64,000 bases of DNA. It comes from Auricularia sp. M13 (lineage: Eukaryota; Basidiomycota; Agaricomycetes; Auriculariales; Auriculariaceae). Positions within the stretch are counted from its first letter, which is position 1. Each line of letters begins with the position of its first letter. A model generated the notes under the pieces. The model did no database searches, was not told the DNA's origin, and was given only the letters and a program-made list of their open reading frames with translations. This document shows positions 35,901-46,734 of the stretch, one piece after another. The position numbers and the translations under genes are program-made. The stretch is from positions 124,001-188,000 of the forward strand of contig CM073197.1 of assembly GCA_037042915.1 (NCBI GenBank). Reading direction: 5' to 3'.

Positions 35901-36658
35901 CCGAGCTACTCCCTCTCGCCGAGTTCACGTACAACAACACCCCGAACGACTCGACTGGTGTCTCGCCTTTCTTCGCCAACAAGGGTTTTCACCCGAACAT
36001 CTCCGTCTACCCCGAGCGCGACGTTGCCTCTGCTCGCGCCCGCGACTTCGCTGTCGACATCCACGAACTGCAGGACGTCCTGAAGGAGCAGATCGCTGCC
36101 GCTCAGAAACGTTACACTGCATCTGCGAATGCTCGACGCACTCCCCCGCCTGACTTCAAGGTCGGCAACATGGCCTACGTCCTCTCGGAGCACATCAAGA
36201 CGACGCAGCCCACTCGCAAACTCGCCGATCGCTACCTAGGCCCGTTCCCGATCGTCGATCAACCTAGCTCGCAATCGTTCACCCTCAGCCTACCCGACTA
36301 CCTCGCTCGCGTACACCCGGTCTTTCACGTCTCGCAACTCGAACCCCACCCTCGAGAAGCGTTTCCCGGTCAACGTCAAGAACCTCCTCCGCCCGTCGTC
36401 GTCGACGGCGAGCAAGAGTACGAGCTCGAAGTACTCAGCGTACGCATCGACAATCGCCATCGTCACTCGCGCCTTCGTTTTCGCATTCGCTGGATCGGTC
36501 ACATCGGCACTCCCGACGACCCCGAGACCACCGAGATGGGTTCCGAAAATCTCGAACACGCGCAAGAAGCAGTTCAAGACTTCTATGCTGCAAATCCCAG
36601 CGCTCCCGGCAGTTATCAAGAATTCCAGCAAATCCTCAAGAAATTCGAAAACATTTAA
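32944..36658 (+). pseudogene. pol (protease, RT, RNase H, integrase, chromodomain), with two frameshifts
   Basis: ATG at 32944 lies 47 bp after the gag stop. Protease: [51 protein letters not shown] and the catalytic VYLDDILIYS. RNase [14 protein letters not shown], then after a frame change at about 34710 [17 protein letters not shown] and [12 protein letters not shown] second change at about 35015 (a G run) leads to the integrase: zinc-binding HPLAGH...CVTCG, then the D,D,E triad in [14 protein letters not shown] and HPEANGQVERTN. The C-terminus has the gypsy YLARVHPVFHVSQLEPHP block and a chromodomain (EYELEVLSVRI...FRIRWIGH...ENLEHA), which in chromoviruses directs integration to heterochromatin. 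Both changes are -1 and lie in homopolymers. Confidence 0.9.
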
Positions 36659-36777
36659 GCACTCGCTTTTCACTCGCTATCTCTTCGCTCACTCGCTTTT
36701 CACCCGATTCCAAGAAACAGTCATTTATTACATTTTGGGCGACTTTGGTCGCACCCGCTACTACTCTATCCTATCGC

Positions 36778-38014
36778 CTACTCGTCCGCGTCCTCGGTCG
36801 CTTCCTCGACCGCTTCCTCGTCCTCCTCCTCGGACTCCTCCTCGTCCTCCTCCTCGGCCTCCTCTTCCTCCTCGCTCGTGAACGGGTCGTCGATCGAATC
36901 ATCGATCGACTGACCGAACTGCTGCGCTTGCCACTGCAGCATCCGGTACAACATCCTCTCGATGTTGTGCACCGAGTTGTTCGTCCACAGGGCGTGGTTC
37001 TCCACGACCCTGCGGTGCTCGGCCGTCTTCGCGCGGTCCTCGGCCGCCCTCGTCCCCAGCGTCGTCCCCTCGACAATGCGCACCTTCTTGGGGCGCTCGG
37101 GCGACGCACTCGGCGACGCCGCCCTCTTCTCGCCGCGCGGCACGAACGGCTTGCCCGAGTGCGTACACTTGCCCCGGGTCTGATGACACGCGGTGCAGGT
37201 GTTCGACCGGTGCTGCCGAACGCACTGGCCGCCGCGCTTGGCGCAGGCCTCGCACTGCTCGATGTCAGCCCCGGCGAGCAAAACACGAACAACCGAAAAC
37301 TCACCTGACTCGGGAACCGCGTCCCGTACGGCACCTCCGGCCACCTGTCCGTGAACTTGCCGCCTGCGCGCGGCTTGGGCTTGGGCTTAGGCTTCGCGGC
37401 CGGCGCCACCGGGCTCGCGATCTCCTCGACCTCGTCGTCGTCCTCGAGCGTCTCGCCCGCCCCGAGCGACGGCGAGCGAGCGACCGCGACCGGCGCGGGT
37501 TTCGGCGCGACCTTGCGCGGCGCCTGAGTCGTCTTCGCGCTCTCGACCTGCAAAATAAGCGCACCTTAGCAACGTCCCGCAGCCGCGGAAGCTCGACCCA
37601 TACCTCCAACGCCCGCCTCTTCTTCGGCGGCGACTCGGTCTCCCTCGCGTCCTTCGTCGGCGCCTTCGTGCTCGTGGTCGGCGCTTTCGCCGGCGACGCC
37701 TGGCTCTTCGTCGCCTTGGCGCCCGCGTCCGCCGCGATCTTGGCCACGCGCTCGGCCAGCATCCCGGCGTCGCTGCGCCGCCAGGCGCAGCTCGGCCTCG
37801 CCTGGCGCCTGCGCGCGCTGAACGCCTCGATCGCGTCGAGGTCCTCCTCGTCGACGGCCTCTTGCTGTAGGCCGCCGAGTGTCCGCTTCGCGTCCTCGTG
37901 CGCTGCGATCAGCGCCTCCATCGTCGGGTCGTCCTCAAGCGACCTCATGACGGCGCCGACGGTCTTGCGGTCGTACGCGGTGGCGACGTCCTCGAGCGAT
38001 TCGTATCGCGGCAT
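36778..38014 (-). CDS. Antisense cargo gene in the retroelement: Zn2Cys6-type protein, three exons
   Basis: Reads 38014-37604, 37547-37305 and 37254-36778, all junctions phase 0, total 376 residues. Exon 1 is a charged helical region with a KKRR stretch. Exon 2 has a (KP)n tract and ends FTDRWPEVPYGTRFPSQ. Exon 3 opens with a six-cysteine array spaced C-x2-C-x6-C-x8-C-x2-C-x6-C, exactly the Zn(II)2Cys6 fungal DNA-binding pattern, followed by helices and a strongly acidic Glu/Asp tail. It lies wholly between the pol stop (36658) and the polypurine tract (38199), opposite to gag-pol. Its introns are on the strand not copied into genomic RNA, so they would survive retrotransposition. DNA binding is inferred; targets are unknown. 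It may equally be a captured host gene. Confidence 0.75.
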
Positions 38015-38198
38015 GGTGGGCGGCGGGCAGACGACAAGAGTGGTTCGACGATTCAACCCCCGACCCAACCACTTTTAATCTGCGTCCGACCCGTTCCGAC
38101 CCGACCCGATCTTTTGGCCCCATTCGGACTCGAGTGCGTGCTATCTCATTTTTCGTATTCACCTTGCGTTGCTGCAGTCCTTCGTGGGCTCAGGACGT

Positions 38199-38210
38199 AA
38201 AGGGGGGATA
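38199..38210 (+). other. Polypurine tract
   Basis: AAAGGGGGGATA two bases before the 3' LTR, the expected plus-strand primer position. Confidence 0.85.
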
Positions 38211-38211
38211 C

Positions 38212-38925
38212 TGTTACGCCCGTGCCCCGGTCCGCGGACCCCACGTGCTCTCGGCATCACTCGGCGTCATTCTACGTCACTCGGTCAACTCGGTCAAGCT
38301 CCCGAATACCCGGCTTATCTCCCCTCGTGTTCATATGCTCGGGATATGTTCTCCTCATCGTCCTCTACCTCTAGACCTCTCCCTCACTTCTCTAGCTTCT
38401 CTCCTTACTCGCATACATCCACCTAACTCGCCTTGTCCCTACTGTATCGATAGTGTTCATATCCGGTTCGCTCCACTCGTCTTAGTCATTCGCCTCTCGT
38501 CATTCGCCCGATCCCCCGATACCTTACCCACTCGCTCTTACTCATCCTATCGGCCGATGACGACGATCTCTATTGATCTGAGGCCCCTCTCCTTCGTCTC
38601 TAGGATACACTCCGAGTACATCGGATCACCTCCCCAGGTATAAAAGACCCTCGACTTTGTATCTAGCTCCCCAGTTACGAAATCGACATAGTCGTGCCCC
38701 TCGCACACTCTATCTCTCTCTCTCGACTTCGCCTCTGGGTTCTCCCCTCGCCCGACTTACTCGTCTGAGTCCTCTGCTGCTCGCGGTCCCTTCGGTCGTG
38801 CTACTCGACGTAGCCGGTGTGCTCAATAACGCACCGAAGGCTCTAGTTGTTCGTTCGAGTGTTCTCTGCGCCCGGACGTTCGACTATCCTTGCAACCAAA
38901 CCCCCAAGGCACAGCAGGCTTAACA
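38212..38925 (+). repeat. 3' LTR, 714 bp
   Basis: Same length, ends and internal sequence as the 5' LTR by eye. Confidence 0.95.
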
Positions 38926-38930
38926 CTTGG
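38926..38930. repeat. Target-site duplication CTTGG (right)
   Basis: Followed by GGCGTCATCAG, which continues the RecQ-like codon interrupted at 30321. Confidence 0.95.
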
Positions 38931-40763
38931 GGCGTCATCAGATCATCCTTACATCGCCGGAGATGCTTCAGAGCTCACCTTTTGGGAAGCTCATCGACGA
39001 CAAGCTGTTTCGTGCACTGCTGGCGCGCTTTGTCGTCGACGAGGCCCATGCAATTCTGGAATGGAGCGACAGTTTGCGACCTGCCTACGCCATCCTGTCT
39101 GACATGCGTGAACGGCTTCCTGAGCACGTCTCTTTTGTTGCCATGACTGCAACGCTGCCTCCTGGGACAGCGACACGGACTGTAACGCGTGCATTAGGCT
39201 TCCGGCCAGACCGCATGATCACAGAGCGCCGCGACTGCGAGCGTACCGACATGGACATCTTTTTTCGAGAGCTGAGCCATGGTATCGACTCCGCGGTTGC
39301 TTTCCCCGACCTTGACTGGCTGGTTCTCGATAACGCGACAACTGCGGCCTCGATTCCAAAGACCCTGGTGTACTGTGATCAGATAGAACTCACGCATCGA
39401 GTCGCGCGCTACCTTCGAAGCCTCCTACCACCAGCGTTGAAGCCACTGGCAGAGAAACTCATCCGGACTGTAACGTCGCTCTCCTGCCCGCGGTGCAAGG
39501 CCGACGCATTAGCAACACTACAGCAGCAGGGAAATCAGCGCACCTGCGGCGTTCACGTCGCGACGGACGTATTATATATGGGTGTCGATGTCAGCGATAT
39601 CGAGCGTGTTGTCTGCTTCGGCACACCTGATTCGCTGGCCAACATGCTTCAACGCATTGGCCGCGTTGCCCGTGACCGCGGCAAGCAGGGTGCAGCATAC
39701 ATCTACGTTCGGAAAAGCGACATGAAATGGGCACGAGAGGAGGCCGAAAGACATGAGTACGGCGGGGACGATGAGCTAGCGGTATCATCGAGCCGCGGCA
39801 GAGGACGCGGCCGAGGACGTGGGCGCGCAACACGCGGAGGCGCAGGGCGGGGTCGCGGGCGCCCCCAGGCAAAGAACGTTGCCTCAGCAACATCTTCCCG
39901 GGCTGGACGCGAGGGCAAATGCCCTTTTTTCGACCGTTTGCTCGTTGCGGCCGTGCGGCGCTCCTGCATCAACCGTGAGAACAACATCATTATGGGCAAT
40001 GATAATACGCACGACGACTACAAATGCGGCGCTTGCAGCTCCTGCATAGACGACCACATTCCAGAACCGCGCGATGTCGACGATAGCCAATCGGACGAGG
40101 AAAGCATGGCGGGGCTGAATGTCGCAGCAAAGGCAGACGCCGTAGATGTGCTTGACGCGCTCTCCAACATGGCTGCAGACATATGGCTCGCGTGCAAGAC
40201 GCCGCGAACATCATCTTCGCAGGTCTTTCTGTCGCAGATGTGGAAGGAGCGGATCGTCCGCCAGCTACACGAGCTGAAGGACCATGCGGCAATCCAGTCG
40301 CTAATGGCGGACTGGCAGCACTGGGACGAGTTCGGTGCACAGCTAGCCCCACGCATTGTGCGTGAGGGGAAGAGCTGGCTGGCCAGCATTGCCACGAACA
40401 GAAAACAACGGCTGGCGAAGGCGCGCGGTGCCAAAACGAAGCGCAGCCAGCGCGAGGACAACGACGATGAGGAGAAACTAGTCCGTCGGGCGAAGAGGGA
40501 TGCGGCACGAGAGGCAGTGAGGGAACGGGAGGAAAGCGACGGCAACACAACAGATGGTGAGGACAAAGAGACGCAGCTGAACAGCGCCAGCACCGGCCAA
40601 ACGCAGCCTACTGGCCCCGTTGCCGGACCGTCCACGGTACCAAAAATCCGGTTCTCAGATGCCGTCGAATCGCGATTGGGTGACACAGAGGAGGCCAGCA
40701 CTGGTAGAAAGCGTCGCAGAATTCTATATGATATATCCAATGTCTAGTTGTACTTACTTAGTG

Positions 40764-42909
40764 TTAATCAAAGCCATCCCAGACATCGTCGTCCTCATCA
40801 GGCACGCTGAAGACCCCGTCTACCAACGAAGCAAGATGTGACGCAGGTGCATCGGCGGAGGTAGCAGCGGGTGCCTCGTGTTCCGCTTCCACTGATTCGC
40901 AAACATCGGCGGTCGTCCGTTTCAGGAAGCTGCGCACTCTCCCTCCTTCCAGCTCGTTGAACCCGACCGCGTCGTCGTCCTGGGCAATATGTCCATAGTG
41001 CCGCCCTCGGCGGAACCGATTGGGCTGCGTCGTCTGCATGTCACGTAATAGACGAGCAACACACTCGTCGTCTAAGCCGTGACGGTGGTGGCTCGCGGTC
41101 TTTGTGAGGCCAAACATCCTGCGCATGGCCGATTTGCACTCCTGCGCACCGCGTACATTTGGAGCGACGACCTCGCGAACAAATCCGCTATCGAAGGGCG
41201 CGTCTGACCGTGCCAGGTGACTCTTGATTTCGCCAATCATCCATTCCTGGATGAGGTCGAGTGGTACGTAGCTGTGAGGCTTGCCGGACAGACTTGCAAC
41301 TGAATTGTCCCAAATGAAGTTGGTCAGAGCTGGCGGGAACTCGTACTTGAAGTTGCAGTACAGTTCTAAGAGCTCGTCAAGGTATTTGAGATGTCCTGAT
41401 CCCGCAAATGTTGACGTCCAAACCTGCAGTATCAAGGTCAGTTTCAGAGCACACTGTGGATACGAGCGGCAGCGTCTTTACCAGCATAACCTCCCACGCA
41501 CGTCCAAAGTCACCATCCGCAATCGCAAACTGAAACTCGTAGTGCAGCATCGCGTCACGCCGGCGTCGTATGCCATTCGCAAGGCTTTGGTCGCCCGCAA
41601 AGTCCTCCGGTATATTGGCCGTGCTGCCACCTTCTGCTGCTGCATCACTGCCCGCAGTGCCAGTGACACCAGAGGCCGCTGGTCGTACCCATGCATCCCC
41701 AGCAACAAAATCCGACAAAATCGTGCCTTTGCCGCGCTCGGCGCTTTCTGCGGCGGCAGGGTTGAAGTATTGGTCAACGATCTTGTATGCGTACGTCTCC
41801 AGCTCCTCAAAGCTATAGGTGGCTGACGCAAAGTGTTCTTTAAGATTCTCTGTGCCAAGAACGAGCCTTTGTCGCGTTGGGATCAGCAGCAGAATGAGTG
41901 GTGCAAGAAACGACGTACATCCAACAGTTCAGGGTGTCAGCCTTGAGCGTCTCAGACACCAGCCTCAATGCAGGGTAGAAGTCCGGTCTGTCCTCATCCT
42001 TCACTCGACGCTTGAGCAGCACATTGACGTGATGTAGTGCCGATGGATCGCCTGCGGCGCCGCGTCCGTAGTGGGTATGAATCAAGCGCGCAAGATCGGC
42101 CCAGCCCATATGCCACACGAGGATGAGCGGGAGAACCCACTTCAAAGCAGGGTGACCGTGGGGGCAGGACGCCATGTAGCCCTGCAGCGAGCGGAGCCGA
42201 GCGATGGTGAGTTGATCACCGCCAACGAGCTGGAGTTTGCTGACGAGCTCCTCGGGTTTCTGCGCTAGCTGGACGTTAAAGATATCGTCAATCACATCCT
42301 TTGTCCCACGCGTAGTAGCCTCATTGTGTGCCGATGTTCCGAGAGGGTACACTCCCGATTTTCGACCTGGCGGTATGCGACGCTTTGCCAGCGACGTGCG
42401 GAAGAGGTTGAGAACATGTGCTTCGACGTCATGTAGACGTTGTCCGACCCATGCAGCCAGGAACAGCATGCAATGTGCCGCCATGACGCTCCGCTGATGC
42501 TGGAAGTCGATAGAGCTGCGCAAGCCGGTGGCAGTCAGGGCAAGTCGCTTCTTTTGCTGACGCGCTTCCATAACTGGTTCGGGATCGAGGATGCTTGCAT
42601 CCTTCTCCTCTGTTGTGATTACAGTGGGAGCTGTGCCATTCAGCTGTTCCCAGGTCTGTCCCAGCTTTTGTTGCCAGATGCGGTGACGACGATTAATGTT
42701 GTTGTAGATTACGATCCACAACGTGATGCTCAGGAGGGTGTGGAGCTCAAGTACGTTGTTGCGGGCGAGTTCCTTCAGAAAACGAAGGACTGTGGCGTAC
42801 GAGACACTGAGTCCAGCACGGCAGAGGATGGTGTATAGCGAGACGGGAGCGCAGATGCTCCAGAGCCACGCGCCAATGAACCGCTGAAATAGGTTGGCTC
42901 GAGCTAAGG
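40764..42909 (-). CDS. DUF6589-type protein, 5' end missing or unresolved
   Basis: Open from a possible acceptor (TTGCAG) at 42910 to TGA/TAA near 40764. It has a 59-nt intron starting GTACGT around 41918-41859 and one of about 57 nt (GTAAAG...CTGCAG) near 41484-41427. The protein shows RANLFQRFIGAWLWSICAP, LSVSYATVLRFLKELA, IVIYNNINRRHRIWQQKLGQ, QLVGGDQLTIARLRSLQGYM and GRAWEVML. These are the hallmarks I associate with the fungal DUF6589 family (Y-[DN]-N-I-N and G-G-D-Q-L-T-x-x-R-x-R). The molecular role of the family is not established. The N-terminus runs into AT-rich DNA and no start codon is visible, so it may be truncated. It ends 16 bp from the stop of the RecQ-like gene, tail to tail. 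Confidence 0.7.
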
Positions 42910-43701
42910 CTGCAACTAATTTAATTAATTACTAAGTATAATTAATTAACAGCCTATATAAATATAATTAAAGTACGGACTCGCGTATTTTTGAGTAATT
43001 AGTTATAATTAATTGTATCTACATGTCAACTTTATGAGGGCTCAGATCAACTGAGATGCATCTAGAGAGAGGTGCTCTAGACCTGATCCACATTTATAGA
43101 GACCGTCCTGCCATGGGAGTGGAGGTCCTTGTCAATATGCAAGACTGCCAAATACCTTACATGTTGCCAGAGTCAATTTCTGCAGTATGCTGAGGTAGTA
43201 ATGTATACAGTATCAAGCCATAAGGAGTCCTATTAACCTATCATATACCTGAGGAGCAGGTATGGTGACCCAGTCATCAGTCATGCTTCATCTTGGATCG
43301 TCTTTCCCAATTTGGTAATACTCTCACCCAAAAAGGTTTCTTGCTTCACCCTCACATTGCAGGCATCTCAACACCTCAGGAACCTTGTATGATCCCTTCG
43401 TATAGTTACCAGATTCCCCTTTACCTGTCAAACTCGGACTTAATCTCCTTTTTTGGCGAGGCATTTTTCCTTTTCGGGAGCATGGGCGGGACGCTATATA
43501 TACTCCGGAAGTATTCCCCCCCCCGGGATTCACATTGAGGTCTGTACCGGATTGTCCGTTGTTTCTGGCACTGACCGCAGGGGACTGTGCACGTTGAGTA
43601 GCAATAAAGGTCAGGAAATTTAGTACCAATCAGGTCGGGACAATCGGGTCCCGCTGGGACCTTTTGGTCCGATTGCAGAGCATATTTGGATCCGGCTGAA
43701 C
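42910..43701. other. AT-rich spacer, then upstream region of D1
   Basis: 42910-43020 is unusually AT-rich with TTAATTAATTA words in both orientations, in sharp contrast to its surroundings. It may be the end of an unrecognised insertion that truncated the DUF6589 gene. 43630-43690 has paired GGGACC/GGTCC words before the TATA box of D1. Confidence 0.4.
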
Positions 43702-43709
43702 TATAAAAG
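43702..43709 (+). promoter_or_regulatory. TATA box of D1
   Basis: TATAAAAG, 47 bp before the ATG at 43749. Confidence 0.6.
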
Positions 43710-43748
43710 CCACCACGAAGATCCTTCCGACCAAGCGTGTTACTCTCA

Positions 43749-44758
43749 ATGACTTCGCTGCTCGTCTCGGGATACTTCGGCTTATGCAACGGACGTTGTG
43801 TCTCGTCCGAAAACCCAACGACTCGGAAAGTCACACACCACGTCCTATACGATTCTGTAATCCAGACGAGCGGCGTGGATGTGCCAGCGGAAGTGAGGAC
43901 GTGGGCTCCGGCGAACGAGCCACTACTCCCGGATGGTACTGTCGTGGATCTTCTAGGGAAGGTCTTTGCCCCTCCGAATGCCAAAGCCTGGATCGATATC
44001 GTGCAAATGTGCGCTTTTCCCGGTGACGTCACTGACTCCGATTACGAGGAAAAGATACCGGAGCGCCCATTCCCGACGTTTGTGATTCTCGGGCATACCA
44101 GCGGGAGCGCCGAGACCATGGATGATACTGTTTCTGTTGGATACTTCGTCCAGACTTCAGAGTACGTGCGCGACCAGGCTCGTGCTTCTCGGGTGTAGTG
44201 AGTTCGTCAACGCAGCTTCTAGATCGTTGTCCTGATGAGCAACAGCTGCAGATTTGATGGTTCTAAACCTCGCTGGAAGAAAACGCCGCGCCCCCAGTCT
44301 GGAGCTGCCGTTTTCATTGTAGGTTTGGCTCACGGCGTACATCTGACGAGCGGAAGCCTGCAGGTCGACGTCGATCAGGTCCAACTCAACGTCGGCTCTA
44401 CTATCTCGACGGCGTCGTCGACGTCTGCCCGCTTTGAGACAGGAGGTCCAACTGCAAAGCGTCGCCGCTTCGCCTTGATGCCTTCCAACGGTGGGACGTT
44501 GGAAGGAACTGCCGCGTACGTCCTTCAATTCTCATCCGTAGTCCGGAAAGCTCATCATGCAAAAATAGTGGCAATAACATTGCGCTACGCGCACCGGATG
44601 CTGTGGATGAGAATGAAGAGCCGTACGTTTGCATTTGCGTACATAATTTGACAGTTGATCTCCTTTTCAGGGCTCCAATTCGCGCTCCCGCTGCGAAGAC
44701 GAAGCGTAGTTCTGTCAAGCGCAAGGCTCCTGTTGCGCAGGATGAAGAAGCGGAGTGA
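43749..44758 (+). CDS. Family D member D1: two-module beta-rich protein, four exons
   Basis: Exons 43749-44161, 44252-44515, 44569-44622 and 44671-44758, introns 48-90 nt, total 272 residues; all three introns are phase 2. Module 1 centres on PDGTVVDLLGKVF (residues 61-73), module 2 on AAVFIVGLAHGVHLTSGSLQ (about 155-175). The junction between them (codon split GA|A, then Phe) is the same place where D3, D4, D5 and D6 have a phase-2 intron before Cys. The tail (190-272) is disordered, with a basic KRRR and KTKRSSVKRK segment and acidic end. I do not recognise the family. The G-x(8-12)-L-x-[IV]-x-[IV] strand pattern resembles OB folds (single-strand nucleic-acid binders), an inference only. 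The family's first phase-1 intron is absent here. Confidence 0.7.
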
Positions 44759-44939
44759 GGTTGGTAATTGAGACAGCAAGCAAGATCGGAGAACTGGTTT
44801 TTGTGATGAAGTACGGACGATAATGACGATCTCCAATGCGTTCTTACGTCTTGCGTCCGTCTAAGTTGGAAAACATGGCATTCTAGACTTTTTGAGCTTG
44901 AAAGACGCGAGAATTCTATCTGTCAGAGATTCTGCAACG

Positions 44940-44947
44940 TATATAAG
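44940..44947 (+). promoter_or_regulatory. TATA box of D2
   Basis: TATATAAG, 41 bp before the chosen ATG at 44981. Confidence 0.6.
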
Positions 44948-44980
44948 GTGCTGGAATCCAATCCGAGATACGTCCTACCG

Positions 44981-45839
44981 ATGGAGTTCGTGCATTTCGA
45001 CTTCGTGCTTGATCTCTACTGGCCGACCGTGCTGTCCCCGGGACAAGAAGGTCAACAGGTCGTCTTTGTCTACTTCGCAACACTCGTTTTGGGCGGTACG
45101 GTCGTCTCCAGGCTCGACGTATATCTACATCTAATGACCGTAGGCCGTGAGATTATTGTTTCAGTCGCAAACAGCTTCATTAACGTTGGCAATGAACGAC
45201 CACATCCTAATGGGACGCGTGCTCTGGTCCGAGGACCTTGCAAAGTGGTGCATGATGCGATCTTCGTGTCGTCCAATGACATCACCGTCCGGGGTCGCGT
45301 TCAGAACTCCGCCGGTCCGTCGCTTCCGCTTTTTTTCTGGCCGATAATTGCACTCGGTGGGACGGCTTGCTCGAACGATGAGACATGCACTCCGCTACTC
45401 ACCGTAGTCGATGTTGTGGTTCGACGTCGCGAGCAACTGCCTTTGCCGGCGTCTGTTAGGTGCGTGGACGTTTACGAGGACTACGACGTGAACCTGAATT
45501 TCTGGCACAGGTGTATGGTCAACACGAACGCGCCTCATCTTCCTGCTATGGCAGCCTTGGACGTCGCTGGATTTGTGGTCATTCATGGCACCATTACGGC
45601 TGTGCTTGACGGCAAACTAACTCTAGACGTCCGGGATATCGTCTTTAACGGCGGCAAGAGCCTGTCCACAGCAAATGGCATCGCCGGTCTGCTACAGCGG
45701 GCTTCACGTGCGGCAGCGTCTAGCTGTAGCAGGTACGAGTTGCTGTCAGTAAAATAATCATCGTTGATGTTCTTATCTTAGACTGAAAGATGCTCTCATT
45801 CGCGTTCCTGCTCGAACTCTCCGCGACACGGAGCGGTGA
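44981..45839 (+). CDS. Family D member D2, three exons
   Basis: Exons 44981-45095, 45144-45732 and 45782-45839 (introns 48 and 49 nt), 253 residues. Exon 1 is 115 nt and ends in phase 1, as in D6 (115), D3 (109) and D5 (118), which supports this start over the upstream in-frame ATG at 44948. N-terminal strand pair FVHFDFVLDLYWP, module 1 PNGTRALVRGPCK, module 2 FVVIHGTITAVLDGKLTLDV (same position and pattern as PLVVSGTLLGWADGKLAIDI in D3). It lacks the central phase-2 intron seen in the others and has only a short tail (DALIRVPARTLRDTER). Function unknown; no signal peptide or membrane segment. Confidence 0.7.
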
Positions 45840-46147
45840 GTCGCGTCTCATCGCCCAAGATTGGATCTAATGATTGAACAGGTGCGGTACGCAAGGGTCG
45901 TTCGTTTACAAACCTTCGCGCGCAGTCCTGCAGGAATGTTATGGTTGGCCAGGATCCTACACACCAAGCTTTGTGCTCTGCGCTCGCTCGGCTACCGTGC
46001 GTTGATTCGCTGTATGTAGGCTCGTAGTAAATCCGGTGTCCACAACGAGCACGCCGGCCATGGTTCGTGATGTAAGGTCGGCCGGCGTTTTCGGCTTCGG
46101 AGGCAGCTGTCAAATTGAATTGACTCCGAACCAGCGCCTGCCCGTCA

Positions 46148-46153
46148 TATAAG
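46148..46153 (+). promoter_or_regulatory. TATA-like box of L1
   Basis: TATAAG within CATATAAGAAG, 119 bp before the ATG used (46267) and 59 bp before another ATG at 46207. Confidence 0.4.
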
Positions 46154-46266
46154 AAGAGCGCTCTGCTTGGTTGTGCCCTCGGTAGCCCCTCACCCGACCG
46201 AGAGCCATGTCATCCCAGCTATATTGTGAGTTACTAGCCGCACGTCCGTTTTCTGCTCTTACGTGA

Positions 46267-46734
46267 ATGGCTAGACTGTTGTTGCGCGTTCCACCGGGTC
46301 AGTCGACCGCGATACTCCCTGCGCATGTGTACCCGCTTCGTGCCCTGAAGGTAAAGGCCTCGTCAACTACATCTTTCTCAACTCACGCGACTTTACAGTG
46401 CTACTATGCTGTGCGGGCAAGCCTTTGCTTCCTCGGGCTGCCTGCTGTCGACTGGGACCGTGTTTCGGAGGCCCGCTATGCACGCTCATGGGCCCGCCGA
46501 GTCACTGGCCGGCTTCCGCATCCCAGTATCGTCCGAAGAAGAATCGGTCGTACGCGTCGCAAGTTGTTCGGATTGGAGTTTGATGTGCATATGGAGCTCG
46601 CGGACTCCACGCGTGCCGACAGCACCGTGCGGCGTCAATGCGAGTTCTTCGAGGCTTGGATACTTGAAGTACACGCTTTCTTAGATAATGCAGAAGTCGC
46701 TGTAGCTTCAATGATTGATTATGTGCCCCTGTGA
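46267..46734 (+). CDS. Family L member L1: small helical protein
   Basis: Exons 46267-46350 and 46399-46734 around a 48-nt in-frame intron (GTAAAG...TTACAG), 139 residues; the 5' end is uncertain. The second exon starts CYYAVRASLCFLGLPAV: a Tyr at its second residue and LP after 13 residues, the family signature. Then RYARSWARRV and a helical C-terminus with CEFFEAWILEVHAFLD. Members L2, L3, L4 and L5 share intron position or boundary, LP[RA][IV], a [YF][VA]-x2-W block and a final W/F-rich helix. No domain recognised. Confidence 0.6.
   Translation: MARLLLRVPPGQSTAILPAHVYPLRALKVKASSTTSFSTHATLQCYYAVRASLCFLGLPAVDWDRVSEARYARSWARRVTGRLPHPSIVRRRIGRTRRKLFGLEFDVHMELADSTRADSTVRRQCEFFEAWILEVHAFLDNAEVAVASMIDYVPL

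Larger units (their letters stand above)
30322..38925 (+). mobile_element. Ty3/gypsy chromovirus, LTR to LTR, with antisense cargo gene
   Basis: 8604 bp bounded by two 714-bp LTRs (TGTTACGCCC...GCTTAACA) that look identical, and by 5-bp CTTGG duplications. Internal order: primer-binding site, gag with a CCHC knuckle, protease, reverse transcriptase, RNase H, integrase, chromodomain, an antisense Zn2Cys6 gene, polypurine tract. This domain order defines Ty3/gypsy chromoviruses. Identical LTRs suggest recent insertion, yet gag-pol carries three single-base frame losses, all in homopolymers. It sits inside a codon of the RecQ-like gene. Confidence 0.95.
29887..40747 (+). pseudogene. RecQ-family DNA helicase gene, split by a retrotransposon
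   Basis: Exon 1 is 29887-30162, followed by a 53-nt intron (GTATAG...TCTAG). Exon 2 is 30216-30321 and resumes at 38931-40747 after the inserted element and one copy of the CTTGG duplication. Removing these restores one frame of 732 residues exactly. Motifs in order: Walker A LKTGGGKTS, DEAH box VVDEAHAILEWSDSLRP (an unusual aromatic loop for RecQ), AMTATLPP, a late conserved block VHVATDVLYMGVDVSDIERV and MLQRIGRVARDRGKQG. These are followed by an RG-rich linker, a Cys cluster (CPFF...YKCGACSSC) and a long charged C-terminus. RecQ enzymes unwind DNA 3'-5'; basidiomycete subtelomeres often carry such genes (telomere-linked helicases), but that link is inference. As it stands the gene cannot make the full protein. 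Confidence 0.85.
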
